Below, in pieces: positions 41,900-50,781 of a stretch of DNA of 64,000 nucleotides. The translations under genes and the position numbers were made by a program. The notes under the pieces are model-generated. The model was not told the DNA's origin, did no database searches, and was given only the letters and a program-made list of their open reading frames with translations. The stretch lies in assembly GCF_050750585.1 (NCBI RefSeq), contig NZ_JBOJLM010000006.1, positions 1 through 64,000 of the forward strand, read 5' to 3'. How positions within the stretch are numbered: the first letter of the stretch is position 1; each line of letters starts with the position of its first letter. The DNA comes from Salinimicrobium sp050750585 (lineage in GTDB: Bacteria; Bacteroidota; Bacteroidia; Flavobacteriales; Flavobacteriaceae).

Positions 41900-43072
41900 A
41901 TGCCAATTTTGACAAAAGAACAATTTGAGGACTTAGCAAAATTTGACAGCAATCCTTGCGTCTCAATTTTTATCCCTACAGTAAGGGCCGGAAAAGACGT
42001 TCTCGAAGAAAAGGACAAGATCAATTTAAAAAGTCAATGGAAAAAGGCCGTTGAGGAACTTAAAGCAATGGGATACCCCCAGGATAAGATAGAAAAGATG
42101 GGGAAGCCGGTGAACGACCTGATGGACGACAGTGATTTTTGGCGACATCAAAGCGACGGACTCGCACTGTTCCTTGCTGACGGATTTTCAAAACAGTACA
42201 CCTTACCCATCTATTTTGAAGCCTTCACTTATGTGGCCGACCATTTTTATTTAAAGCCGCTGGTGCCTATGTTTAATGGAGATGGAAGATTTTACTTGCT
42301 CCACTTACAGCTGGATGAGGTAAAACTGTATGAGGCCACTCAATATTCTATAGGAGAGGTTAAGATCGATGATCTTACTCCCAATCAACTCGAAGACCGG
42401 GTTGGGTATGATTACGAAGAAAAGAACAGCAAGCACAAAACCCAAAGAAATAGTGTGGGCGCAAACCCACAGGGCACTTCTACCCAACATGGTTATGAAG
42501 CCGCAAGCAGGGATCGCAAAAATGAGATTTTACGCTTCTTTAGGGCAGTAGATAAGGGAATTTATGAAATTCTGCACAACGAGAGTGTTCCGCTTATAGT
42601 TGCCTGCCAGGATTCTTATTTTTCAATTTACCAGGAAGCCAGCCGATATAAAAATCTATATCCAAAACCCGTACCCGGAAACCCTGAAGCCGATCACAAC
42701 AGTATTTTTAGTCTGCATGCAGCGGCACTGGAAACTCTTGAGCCACACTTCAGGAAAGATAGAGAAGATAAAATGAAGCAGTTCAATGACTTGAACCCTT
42801 CCCGAACATCAACCCAGGTTTCAGAGATCATTCCGGCTATTTTTGAAGGAAAGGTCGATACGTTGTTCCTTCAGAACCGCGAAGACATTTGGGGAGATTA
42901 CAATGAGAAAATGGCTTCGGTAGATGTTCATGATGAGAAAAGAAACGGCAGTGTTTCATTGATGAACCTTGCTGCTGTAAAAGTACTTCAGCAAAACGGA
43001 AAAGCTTATCTCATAGAAAAAGAGTTTATGCCGAACAAGGATTCTAAAGTAAACGCTGTTTACCGATACTAG
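41900..43072 (+). CDS. eRF1-like protein (probable baeRF7 family)
   Basis: The 390-residue protein has the features of the bacterial archaeo-eukaryotic release factor (baeRF) families. These are the N-terminal VSIFIPTVRAGKDVLEEKD segment, a WRHQSDGLALFLADGFSKQY block, the fYLLHLQLDEVKLYEATQ core and the late VDTLFLQNREDIWGDY. By overall pattern it fits the baeRF7 type, but I assign it without a search. The family may act on stalled ribosomes; the role in this organism is unknown. Its 160-nt leader includes an A/T-rich hairpin (GGAAAAA ... TTTTTCC, 41859-41885). Confidence 0.6.
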   Translation: MPILTKEQFEDLAKFDSNPCVSIFIPTVRAGKDVLEEKDKINLKSQWKKAVEELKAMGYPQDKIEKMGKPVNDLMDDSDFWRHQSDGLALFLADGFSKQYTLPIYFEAFTYVADHFYLKPLVPMFNGDGRFYLLHLQLDEVKLYEATQYSIGEVKIDDLTPNQLEDRVGYDYEEKNSKHKTQRNSVGANPQGTSTQHGYEAASRDRKNEILRFFRAVDKGIYEILHNESVPLIVACQDSYFSIYQEASRYKNLYPKPVPGNPEADHNSIFSLHAAALETLEPHFRKDREDKMKQFNDLNPSRTSTQVSEIIPAIFEGKVDTLFLQNREDIWGDYNEKMASVDVHDEKRNGSVSLMNLAAVKVLQQNGKAYLIEKEFMPNKDSKVNAVYRY

Positions 43073-43102
43073 TATCGATCTTCAGCAAACTTTCTGATTA
43101 AA

Positions 43103-43225
43103 AAAGCTGCCTTAAAAGCTTCCGCCAAACTTTCTGAAGAATTTAAAAATCATATGATTTAATCTTCAGAAGTAAATAACCTAAAACAGGTTTAGATTGG
43201 CAATAATGGCTTTTAAGGCAGCTTT
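43103..43225. terminator. Long-loop compound terminator between convergent genes
   Basis: Seventeen-nt arms AAAGCTGCCTTAAAAGC (43103-43119) and GCTTTTAAGGCAGCTTT (43209-43225) are perfect inverted repeats with an 89-nt loop. The loop has a further hairpin whose arms are at 43129-43140 and 43163-43173, around the palindrome AAATCATATGATTT (43147-43160). CAAACTTTCTGA is repeated directly at 43087 and 43126. Confidence 0.65.
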
Positions 43226-43229
43226 GTAT

Positions 43230-43769
43230 TTATGTGTAGTGGGCAATTTTGCCGGTAACTTCTTTGTAGAAATCTTTGATCTTAATAAAATCCTGCTCCT
43301 TATCACCTGAGGGATACAAGGGGCCCGAAACTTTTACACTTTTACTGCCAAAGTCGAACGCCACCATAATGATAGGCACTTCGGCTTTTTTAGCGATATA
43401 GTAAAATCCGGTTTTCCACTCCCCTACTTTTTTTCTGGTCCCTTCGGGAGCAATTGCCAGACTAAATTCTTCCCTCTCATCGAAAAGGCTTGCAATAGCT
43501 TCAACTTTCTTCTGTCCCGGAGTTCTGTCTAAAGCGGTACCGCCCATCCATTTGAAGTACCACCCAAATGGAGGCTTAAATAATTCTTTTTTGGCTACAA
43601 ATTTAATGTCTACACCCAGAATCCGTCGCACCAGGAGCCCCAGATAAAAGTCGTGCCAACTGGTGTGCGGCACCACAATAACCACTGCTTTTTTGAGATT
43701 GGCGGGCCAGCTTCCGTAGAATTTCCAACCCATGATCTTAAAGTATATAAATTTAGCCAGCCAGTTCAC
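43230..43769 (-). CDS. PlsC-like acyltransferase
   Basis: The 179-residue protein is a short 1-acylglycerol-3-phosphate acyltransferase. It shows the catalytic PHTSWHDFY (HxxxxD) and the substrate motif APEGTRKK, with a GGTALDR block between. It has an N-terminal hydrophobic start but no long transmembrane helix. PlsC enzymes add a second acyl chain to make phosphatidic acid. Several related proteins in Bacteroidota act on other acceptors such as lipid A-like or amino lipids. Its start overlaps the end of the proline dehydrogenase gene by 17 nt. Confidence 0.85.
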   Translation of the reverse strand: MNWLAKFIYFKIMGWKFYGSWPANLKKAVVIVVPHTSWHDFYLGLLVRRILGVDIKFVAKKELFKPPFGWYFKWMGGTALDRTPGQKKVEAIASLFDEREEFSLAIAPEGTRKKVGEWKTGFYYIAKKAEVPIIMVAFDFGSKSVKVSGPLYPSGDKEQDFIKIKDFYKEVTGKIAHYT

Positions 43770-44964
43770 TCTCCCTATTGCTCTTGGTGATCTCTCCTGC
43801 CCTTCTTTTTCTCTCTTCGTAAAGTAGGCCCAATTCCCTTCCGGTTTGACCTTTTACCGAGGTATTTTCTTCGGCTCTTCGTATTAGGTAAGGGACAACT
43901 TCCTTAACAGGCCCAAAAGGTACCAGCTTTGCCACATTATAACCGGCTTCTGCAAGGTTATAGCTAATGTGTTCACTCATACCAAAAAGCTGTGAGAACC
44001 ACACCCGCTCATTATCTTTTTCAATGCCCTTATCTTCCATAACCTGCAAGGCCAGGTAGTTACTCATCTCGTTGTGGGTACCAATAAACACCGAAATATC
44101 TTCTAGATGAGCCAAACAGTAAGTAAGCACCCCATTATAATTTACATCGGTAGCTTCTTTGTTCTCACAAATAGGTGACAAATATCCCATTTTTGAAGCC
44201 CTTTCATTTTCCTTTTCAAGATATGCCCCGCGAACTACCTTGGCTCCCACAATAAAGCCCTGTTCTTTAGCGCGGCTGTGCAGGTCTTTGAGATATTGCA
44301 TCCTGTCCCAGCGGTAGCACTGTAATGTGTTGAAAATTATTGCGCGTTCACGGTTGTACTTGAACATCATTTCTTCCATAAGTACATCGGCAGCATCCTG
44401 CATCCAGCTCTCTTCGGCATCGGCAAGAAGGCTTACCCCCTGCTGGTATGCCTCTTCACAAATCTTGTTAACCCTGTTTTTCACCCTCTGCCACTCTTCT
44501 TCCTCTTCAAGAGAAAGGTTTGCGTTGGCAGAGACTTTTTGCCAAAGTTCAAAACGTCCAATTCCCGTAGGCTTAAAAACAGCAAACGGAAGCTCGTCTC
44601 GTTTAGAAATGAATTTCACGATATTGGTCTTACGTTCAATAGCCTTTTCGAATTCACTCTCTTTCTCCTTTCCTTCTACGGAATAATCGAGAATGCTATG
44701 AAGGTTTTTGCTGTACATTTTTTCTATGGTAGGAAGGCAATCTTTTTCGGTTACCCCTCCACAGAATTGATTAAAAATGGTCTTTTTAATAAGCCCCTCT
44801 ACCGGCAAATGTGCTTTAAGAGCAAGGTTGGTCATTGCAGTACCTGTTTTGACCAATAGTGGCCGGTCAATCATCTCAAAGAGAAAGATTGCACGGTTTA
44901 ATTCTGAATCAGTTTTTAGTTTAAAAGCTGTCTCAGTATCATTAAATATCTTCTGTGTGATCAT
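43753..44964 (-). CDS. Proline dehydrogenase (stand-alone PutA-type barrel)
   Basis: The 403-residue protein matches single-domain proline dehydrogenase. It has the barrel motifs DAEESWMQDAAD, FNTLQCYRWDRMQYL, KVVRGAYLEKENERA, IGTHNEMSNYLAL, and the end LVPFGPVKEVVPYLIRRAEENTSVKGQ. ProDH oxidises proline with FAD and passes electrons to quinone; the second enzyme (P5C dehydrogenase) is not in the window. A minus-strand -7 box TATCTTTG (44990-44983) precedes it. It is divergent from aroB and overlaps the acyltransferase start by 17 nt. Confidence 0.93.
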   Translation of the reverse strand: MITQKIFNDTETAFKLKTDSELNRAIFLFEMIDRPLLVKTGTAMTNLALKAHLPVEGLIKKTIFNQFCGGVTEKDCLPTIEKMYSKNLHSILDYSVEGKEKESEFEKAIERKTNIVKFISKRDELPFAVFKPTGIGRFELWQKVSANANLSLEEEEEWQRVKNRVNKICEEAYQQGVSLLADAEESWMQDAADVLMEEMMFKYNRERAIIFNTLQCYRWDRMQYLKDLHSRAKEQGFIVGAKVVRGAYLEKENERASKMGYLSPICENKEATDVNYNGVLTYCLAHLEDISVFIGTHNEMSNYLALQVMEDKGIEKDNERVWFSQLFGMSEHISYNLAEAGYNVAKLVPFGPVKEVVPYLIRRAEENTSVKGQTGRELGLLYEERKRRAGEITKSNRESELAG

Positions 44965-45064
44965 TTCTTAAAATTGGGTTTACAAAGATAATTATTGGAT
45001 GGAGATAGTTAGGATTTTTCTCCTTATTTTCGAAGCCTTTAACGTGTATTTATTAAAAGGATCC

Positions 45065-46153
45065 ATGACTAAAACCTCTACAGAATCTCCCGTACTTTTT
45101 AACCAAAAAGGATATGACCATTTTCATGAATTTTTAGGGCAGGAAAACTTTACCAAAATCTTTATTCTGGTAGATTCCAACACCCATGTTCACTGCCTTT
45201 CTTCCTTTCTTCAAAAACTCGAAACCCAGCTTGAAGTTGAAGTTTTGGAAATTGAAGTTGGTGAGGAAATCAAAACTATAGAAACCTGTAGTTCTTTATG
45301 GGAAGCATTATCAGACCTTGGAGGAGATCGCAAGAGCCTTTTGGTCAATCTTGGCGGAGGTGTGGTGACAGATCTTGGTGGTTTTGTTGCGGCAGCCTTT
45401 AAAAGAGGTATTGCCTGCGTTCACTTCCCTACTACTCTGCTCTCTATGGTTGATGCAGCTTTAGGCGGAAAGAACGGAGTGAACCTTGGTGCATTGAAGA
45501 ACCAGGTTGGCATTATTAGAAAACCGGAAATGGTGGTTATAGATATGTCATTTTTGGAAACCTTGGCATCTAGTGAAATGCGCAGTGGGCTCGCCGAAAT
45601 GCTGAAACACGGATTAATTGCTGATGAAGATTACTGGAACCGTCTAAAATCTCTAAAAGATCTTGACCTTACAGACCTTGAAGGCCTGGTTAAGGAATCT
45701 ATAGTGATCAAAGAACAGGTAGTAGCACAGGATCCTTTAGAAAAAGGCTTACGTAAAAGTCTGAATTTTGGGCACACCCTGGGCCACGCAATCGAATCTT
45801 ACTTTCTTGAAAGTCCTGCAAAACAAAAATTATTGCATGGGGAAGCCGTTGCAGCAGGAATGGTTTTGGCTGCCTATTTATCGACAGAGCTTGAAGGTTT
45901 CCCGAAAGAAAAAAGAGATGAGATCAACCTTGTCATCCACTCCATTTATGGAAAAACCGATTTTACGGAGGAAGATCAAAAAAAGATCATCGACCTGTTG
46001 AAATTTGATAAAAAAAATGAGGGAGGAAAAATAAATTTTGTTCTTTTGCGACAAATTGGAGAACCGGTAATTGACCGGGAAGTACCGAATACATTAATCC
46101 ATGAGGCTTTCAGGTATTACCTTACTCCTCAGGAAGATGCACAATCAGAGTAA
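45065..46153 (+). CDS. aroB: 3-dehydroquinate synthase AroB
   Basis: The 362-residue protein has the AroB pattern: the NAD-binding VNLGGGVVTDLGGFVAA block, FPTTLLSMVDAALGGKNGVN, and the Zn ligands in SEMRSGLAEMLKHG and LNFGHTLGHAIE. It converts DAHP to 3-dehydroquinate in the shikimate pathway. I take the ATG at 45065, because the ribosome-binding-like AAAAGGA lies just upstream. An upstream in-frame ATG at 44999 would add a hydrophobic extension not usual for AroB. It is divergent from proline dehydrogenase. Confidence 0.93.
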   Translation: MTKTSTESPVLFNQKGYDHFHEFLGQENFTKIFILVDSNTHVHCLSSFLQKLETQLEVEVLEIEVGEEIKTIETCSSLWEALSDLGGDRKSLLVNLGGGVVTDLGGFVAAAFKRGIACVHFPTTLLSMVDAALGGKNGVNLGALKNQVGIIRKPEMVVIDMSFLETLASSEMRSGLAEMLKHGLIADEDYWNRLKSLKDLDLTDLEGLVKESIVIKEQVVAQDPLEKGLRKSLNFGHTLGHAIESYFLESPAKQKLLHGEAVAAGMVLAAYLSTELEGFPKEKRDEINLVIHSIYGKTDFTEEDQKKIIDLLKFDKKNEGGKINFVLLRQIGEPVIDREVPNTLIHEAFRYYLTPQEDAQSE

Positions 46154-46242
46154 AGAATAGAGTTTAAATTTTTTATTTATTTTAACGGTGGCGGAATTAT
46201 GAATCATTATTTTCGCTTAGAAGGAGGCCTTAAAACTTACTT

Positions 46243-46578
46243 ATGAAAAGAATCATTGTTGATTACAAAAAGCTTACTCCCGAAATTTTGGGATTATTGG
46301 TTGAGAAATATCCTGACGGGTATGATGATGATCAAATCATCTCTTTTAAGAATGCAAAAAACGAAACAGTTGAAGCTGTAGAGGTAAGAACCGAAGACAG
46401 TATTTACCTTGTCAAAGTTAGTACCCGTCTTGAAAATTCCATGGCGAACTATGATGAAGAAGACTACGATGATTCAGATTTCAATGAACCTATTGTAGAC
46501 CTTCCAGAAAAGAATGACGATGTGGAAGAAGACATGGATGATATGGATGCTGAAGAAGATGATTCCGAAGATATCTAA
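46243..46578 (+). CDS. Small acidic conserved protein
   Basis: The 111-residue protein starts with a conserved-looking segment MKRIIVDYKKLTPEILGLLVEKYPDGY, described here by its ends, and finishes with a tail almost wholly composed of Asp, Glu, Met and Asn. The acidic tail makes it resemble DNA-mimic or chaperone-type small proteins, though no function can be assigned. It lies 89 nt downstream of aroB and is followed by two terminators. A TATTTTCG word 30-40 nt upstream may be a weak -7 element. Confidence 0.75.
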   Translation: MKRIIVDYKKLTPEILGLLVEKYPDGYDDDQIISFKNAKNETVEAVEVRTEDSIYLVKVSTRLENSMANYDEEDYDDSDFNEPIVDLPEKNDDVEEDMDDMDAEEDDSEDI

Positions 46579-46594
46579 AAGAACCTAAAAAAGG

Positions 46595-46663
46595 AAAGCC
46601 GCCAGTGTTAATTACTTGCGGCTTTTTATTGATAGTATAGCCCGGATAAAACCGGGCTTTTTT
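46595..46663 (+). terminator. Tandem intrinsic terminators
   Basis: The first hairpin is AAAGCCGC (46595-46602) with GCGGCTTT (46618-46625), followed by TT. The second is AGCCCGG-ATAAAA-CCGGGCT (46639-46658), followed by TTTTT. Together they should stop transcription strongly. Confidence 0.9.
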
Positions 46664-46672
46664 ATTCATAGG

Positions 46673-46763
46673 GGGGTAAATACCCCGAGGCTTGCCTCGT
46701 TAGTAAATGTTGTAAAGTTTGAAAACGTGTTCCACTAAAATGCTCCGTGGGCTTGCCCCGGAG
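46673..46763. repeat. REP-like palindromic element
   Basis: Three palindromes are close together: GGGGTAAATACCCC (46673-46686), CGAGGCTTGCCTCG (46686-46699) and the imperfect CTCCGTGGGCTTGCCCCGGAG (46743-46763). The last two share a GGCTTGCC core separated by about 45 nt, as in paired REP elements. No RAYT transposase is in the window. Confidence 0.6.
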
Positions 46764-46787
46764 AAATTTACTTAGTAATTTCTTTTT

Positions 46788-48818
46788 CTATTTTACCTGC
46801 TTTCTGGGATTATCGGTAACAGTATTCTCTTTTACAGCATTCACTTCCCGGTTTTTGAGTTGTTCCTTAAACTCATTGATGATTCCACCTTTAAGCAGCA
46901 CCTGAATTTGCCTGTCACTCATACTGTGCCTGGTCTCAATTTCAACATTCTCGCCATCCTTCTTGTTGATCACCACCCGAATATTGTTCCTGTTCTTCAC
47001 GTCTTCACGTAAATTTAAAAGGCTAACTTCATCTCCCTGCTCAAACTTGTCGTAGTCGGCAATATCAATGAATTCTAATGGCAATATTCCGAAGTTAACC
47101 AGGTTCTGCCAGGCAATTCGGGCATAAGAATTAGCGATCACCGCGATTTGCCCAAGATATTTTGGTGCAAGCGCTGCATGTTCCCGGCTCGACCCCTGTG
47201 CATAATTGTCCTTGGCAACCACTATATGTCCGCCATGACTTTCTTTTGCTTTTTGCGCCCTGTCATAAAAGGTGTCATCAATTACCGAATACGAGAATTT
47301 GCTTATTTCGGGTAGATTACTTCTAAAAGGAAGTACTTCTGCCCCTGCTCTTAAGATCTCATCGGTGGAGATGTTATCGCCCATTTTCAGCAAAACAGGT
47401 ACATCACAGGCCTCTCTTAACGGCTCAATATATGGTAAAGACTTAATGTTGGGTCCTTTTTTAAGTTCTACCTGCGATCCATCTTCTGCCGGTGCAACCA
47501 GCATCATGGTATTGATGAGTTCTTTTTCGGGATATTCATACTTCGGGTATTTCATATCGTAAAGCTTCTCAAGGTCACGCGGATCTGTGATCTTTCCGGT
47601 TAAAGCTGAAGCCGCTGCAGTCTCGGGGCTACATAAATATACCTGGTCATCTTCCGTTCCCGAGCGGCTCGGAAAGTTTCGGGGCATTGTTCGTAAACTA
47701 ATGGTATCTGACGCCGGTGCCTGTCCCATACCTATACATCCCATACAACCCGATTGATGGAATCTCGCTCCTGCTGCAATGAGCTTTTCAAAACCTTTAT
47801 TGGCAATTAAATTTTGTATTACCTGCCTTGAAGTGGGATTAACATCAAAAGATACTTCTTCCCTGGTGGCTTTACCATCTACAATGGCTCCTGCCACCCA
47901 AAAATCCCGAACTCCCGGATTTGCCGATGATCCTATCACCACCTGTCCAATTTCCATACCTTCTACTTCTCTTACCGTTACCACATTCCCGGGGCTTGTA
48001 GGCTTGGCAATAAGTGGCACGAGATCATCAAGTATAATTTCATCTTCCAAATCATAACTACAACCTTCATCGGCTACCAGTTCGATCCAGTCTTCTTCCC
48101 TGCCCTGACTTTTAAGAAATTTTCGTGTCATTTCATCGCTCGGGAACACAGTGGTAGTAGCGCCCAATTCGGCACCCATATTAGCAATTACATGCCTGTC
48201 CATGGCGCTCAACTCTGCAAGTCCGGGACCATAATATTCGATCACCTTCCCTACTCCGCCTTTTACATCATATCGGCGCAGCATCTCCAGGATCACATCC
48301 TTTGCACTCACCCAGTCGGGCATCTTTCCGGTGAGCTTTACTCCCATAACCTGTGGCATTTTCACAAAATAAGGTTGGCCCGCAATTGCTGCAGCCACGT
48401 CAAGTCCGCCTGTTCCAATGGCAAGCATTCCCAGAGACCCGGCTGCCGGAGTATGAGAATCTGATCCTACCATGGTCTTTCCGGGTTTTCCAAAACGTTC
48501 CATATGTACAGGGTGGCTCACTCCATTTCCCGGCCTGCTGTACCAGATACCGAATTTTTGAGACGCCGATAGCAAGAAAGCGTGATCATCGGCATTTTTA
48601 AAGTCGGTTTGTAACAGGTTGTGATCCACGTACTGCACGGCGACTTCAGTCTTTGCGCGATCCAGCCCCATGGCCTCCAGTTCCAGTTGCACCAGGGTTC
48701 CTGTGGCATCCTGCAGCAAAGCCTGGTCTATTTTGATTCCTATCTCCTTACCCGGCGACATTTCGCCCTTCAGAAGATGTTCTTTAATTAGTTTTTGGGT
48801 AACGTTAAGCTTAGACAT
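46788..48818 (-). CDS. Aconitate hydratase, Aquifex-type (TIGR01342-like)
   Basis: The 676-residue protein has the aconitase hallmarks VGSDSHTPAAGSLGM, the cluster Cys residues in HQSGCMGCIGMG, and IVVAKDNYAQGSSREHAAL at the swivelling domain. The length and the ISTDEILRAGAEVLPFRSN segment fit the compact single-chain Aquifex type, not the about 750-residue mitochondrial-type or the AcnB form. It converts citrate to isocitrate in the TCA cycle. It is likely the organism's aconitase. The gene is a single minus-strand unit. Confidence 0.92.
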   Translation of the reverse strand: MSKLNVTQKLIKEHLLKGEMSPGKEIGIKIDQALLQDATGTLVQLELEAMGLDRAKTEVAVQYVDHNLLQTDFKNADDHAFLLSASQKFGIWYSRPGNGVSHPVHMERFGKPGKTMVGSDSHTPAAGSLGMLAIGTGGLDVAAAIAGQPYFVKMPQVMGVKLTGKMPDWVSAKDVILEMLRRYDVKGGVGKVIEYYGPGLAELSAMDRHVIANMGAELGATTTVFPSDEMTRKFLKSQGREEDWIELVADEGCSYDLEDEIILDDLVPLIAKPTSPGNVVTVREVEGMEIGQVVIGSSANPGVRDFWVAGAIVDGKATREEVSFDVNPTSRQVIQNLIANKGFEKLIAAGARFHQSGCMGCIGMGQAPASDTISLRTMPRNFPSRSGTEDDQVYLCSPETAAASALTGKITDPRDLEKLYDMKYPKYEYPEKELINTMMLVAPAEDGSQVELKKGPNIKSLPYIEPLREACDVPVLLKMGDNISTDEILRAGAEVLPFRSNLPEISKFSYSVIDDTFYDRAQKAKESHGGHIVVAKDNYAQGSSREHAALAPKYLGQIAVIANSYARIAWQNLVNFGILPLEFIDIADYDKFEQGDEVSLLNLREDVKNRNNIRVVINKKDGENVEIETRHSMSDRQIQVLLKGGIINEFKEQLKNREVNAVKENTVTDNPRKQVK

Positions 48819-49046
48819 TTTTCGAAGATTTTATTCCTTTTAAATTATCAAATTTCCTACGGAATGCTGGGTGGTTTAACAATATCTTATAGTTCAGGTT
48901 CTTAACTTTTATTTTAGAATAGAAAAGGACTACCCGAAAAGCATCTTCCATATACGTTTGCCGGAACTTTTAAGGCTCATTAGATCCTAAAAATTGAAGC
49001 CAACGCGAAAATACTTCAGGGAATAGTCCCGTCCTGCAATCAAAAA

Positions 49047-49080
49047 CCGCCACAAGGCTTTTGCAAAAGACCCGTGGCGG
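49047..49080 (-). terminator. Intrinsic terminator after the MBL-like gene
   Basis: On the minus strand CCGCCAC ... GTGGCGG forms a 7-nt stem, with CTTTTGCAAAAG inside the loop, and TTTTTG follows. Confidence 0.85.
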
Positions 49081-49105
49081 CAACTATATTATTATGTGCT
49101 GTTTC

Positions 49106-49837
49106 CTAGAGGTTTGGATTATTTCCGCCTTCCCCGGTATTTCCCAATTTCACGATCAGGTCTTTTTGCTGCCCTTCAGAAAGATTGAATTTTGGTTTTC
49201 CTTTGTAAGGAAAGAAGTATCTGAATTCTTTCATGTAAGTCCTCCAGGTCTCGCCCATGCCACGATTCTTGTTCTCACTACCTGTATCGGCTCTCTTAAT
49301 ATCATCACCTTCGGCGTCATAAGGAGTAGCTTCAACAGTATTTCCGGCGAAGATCATTCCTTCATTAATTTCAGAATAGATCACCGCTGTTTCCCCGGTT
49401 TTTGAAGGGAAATCTGTAAGTTTTATCGAGAAGTGCTTAAAAATATCATTTTTGGAGTTGATATCGCGCACATTGAAATCCAGGTTTGCATTATTAACCG
49501 GATGGCTAAAAATAGGTGCACCCCCTGCATCTTCAGAAATTTCTTTAAGCGGCGCATAAGTTTTTTGCAGCGCATCTTTATGGGTCACAAGGATCCCTTT
49601 GATCTTATAACCTTCTTCTACCAGGTGTTTGATCCCTTCTTTGGCTCCCTGCGCCGTAGTATCTATAAGGAGCATATCCTGCCTGTTCAAATGCCTTATA
49701 GCGTACCCCTGGGCACCATTTTCCATTTTAATAATAAAAGTGTCGGGAATCATTTTATGAAATTTTCCCGCTTCAGCTTGTTGAATAAATTCGGCCGACT
49801 GGCTGCTAATAACTTCCTTCTTATCTACACTCTTCAT
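49106..49837 (-). CDS. Degenerate metallo-beta-lactamase-fold protein
   Basis: The 243-residue protein has an MBL-like order of strands: MLLIDTTAQGAKEGI, GYKIKGILVTHKD and EGMIFAGNTVEATPYDAEGDD. The canonical HxHxDH motif, expected after the VTH, reads THKDALQ, so the second metal site is lost and the protein may be a binding protein or non-canonical hydrolase. No signal peptide. It is a single transcription unit with its own terminator. Confidence 0.65.
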   Translation of the reverse strand: MKSVDKKEVISSQSAEFIQQAEAGKFHKMIPDTFIIKMENGAQGYAIRHLNRQDMLLIDTTAQGAKEGIKHLVEEGYKIKGILVTHKDALQKTYAPLKEISEDAGGAPIFSHPVNNANLDFNVRDINSKNDIFKHFSIKLTDFPSKTGETAVIYSEINEGMIFAGNTVEATPYDAEGDDIKRADTGSENKNRGMGETWRTYMKEFRYFFPYKGKPKFNLSEGQQKDLIVKLGNTGEGGNNPNL

Positions 49838-49897
49838 TTAGTTCTGGTTTTTGTATTCAATTAAAGATACAACTGCACCCAAAATCGTCCAAAGCCC

Positions 49898-50500
49898 TTA
49901 AGAGTGTTTAACTGTGGTTTCACAGTTAATTAACGACAGGCTGTAAGCGTAGAATCTGCCGTGCCCGCTCAATGAAAAACGGTTAAAGAAGAAACCGTCA
50001 TTACCTGTCAAAAAAGGCATTCCAAAGCGGTCTTTTTCTAGCTGAATTTCCCAATTTTGGAGGGCAAACTCTTCTGAAATTCTTTTTTTAAGCTGCTCTT
50101 TTACTTCGGAAGAAGAGGCCTCAAAAATGCCATCTTTGACACCTGAACCTCTATTTTTTTCTGCGGAAGTTAGGATGTAATCTGAAGTTATTTCTGAAGT
50201 AGTGTGGTAAGTATGGTTTTCAATTTCCACTTCGCCTGAAGCAGTTTCTAAAGTGAGGACACTAACTTTACATTTTTGGGCCAGCCAGTTAAGGCGGCGC
50301 GGTAAATCATGCTCCCGTTGATGAGCTTTATACGCCGCTTCTTTCATGCTCCATAAAAGCCACACCATTGTATCGGGATTTACTGAGGTGTGAATAAGCT
50401 CCTGCTCTGCTGCTGAAAAGGCCTTGTTCAAAAACCCTTTCCGGCGCCAGTTACTTTGCCGCGGCGCCAGTTCCAGGTCTACCACATCATTCCCTATCAC
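49898..50500 (-). CDS. 4'-phosphopantetheinyl transferase of the T3PKS cluster
   Basis: The 200-residue protein shows the PPTase signatures GNDVVDLELA and WSMKEAAYK, with Asp/Glu ligands for Mg2+. PPTases transfer phosphopantetheine from CoA to the Ser of acyl carrier proteins. It overlaps the ACP gene by 4 nt and is the last gene of the eight-gene minus-strand cluster. The short insertion between the motifs is typical of Sfp/AcpS-hybrid members in Bacteroidota. It is probably dedicated to the ACP next door. Confidence 0.9.
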   Translation of the reverse strand: MIGNDVVDLELAPRQSNWRRKGFLNKAFSAAEQELIHTSVNPDTMVWLLWSMKEAAYKAHQREHDLPRRLNWLAQKCKVSVLTLETASGEVEIENHTYHTTSEITSDYILTSAEKNRGSGVKDGIFEASSSEVKEQLKKRISEEFALQNWEIQLEKDRFGMPFLTGNDGFFFNRFSLSGHGRFYAYSLSLINCETTVKHS

Positions 50501-50751
50501 TGTTCCCGCTGTTTGGTTTTGATGATCTCTACAGCATCATTCACTGTGAGCATATTGTCCATAGAATCATTGTCAATGGCGATATTGAATTCATCTTCCA
50601 CATCAAGCACTATATCTACAAGATTAGCCGAATTGATCTCCAGGTCTTTAATAAAATCTGTATCCCGCCCAAAATCCTGAAACGCCAAATCATTCTGTAC
50701 ATAAGGTTTCACAATCTTTTTAAGACAGTAAATTATTTCTTTTGTTTCCAT
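50497..50751 (-). CDS. Acyl carrier protein of the T3PKS cluster
   Basis: The 84-residue protein has the phosphopantetheine attachment motif DLEINSANLVDIV (Ser modified), then the helix VEDEFNIAIDND and a helical end. I start it at the ATG at 50751 (METKEIIYC); a further upstream ATG at 50790 adds a 13-residue piece that overlaps the intercistronic hairpin region. It is separate from any usual AcpP and sits between the ketosynthase and the PPTase, so it should carry the growing chain. Confidence 0.92.
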   Translation of the reverse strand: METKEIIYCLKKIVKPYVQNDLAFQDFGRDTDFIKDLEINSANLVDIVLDVEDEFNIAIDNDSMDNMLTVNDAVEIIKTKQREQ

Positions 50752-50781
50752 TTTATATGGTTCAAGGTTTTTGTTCACTTT

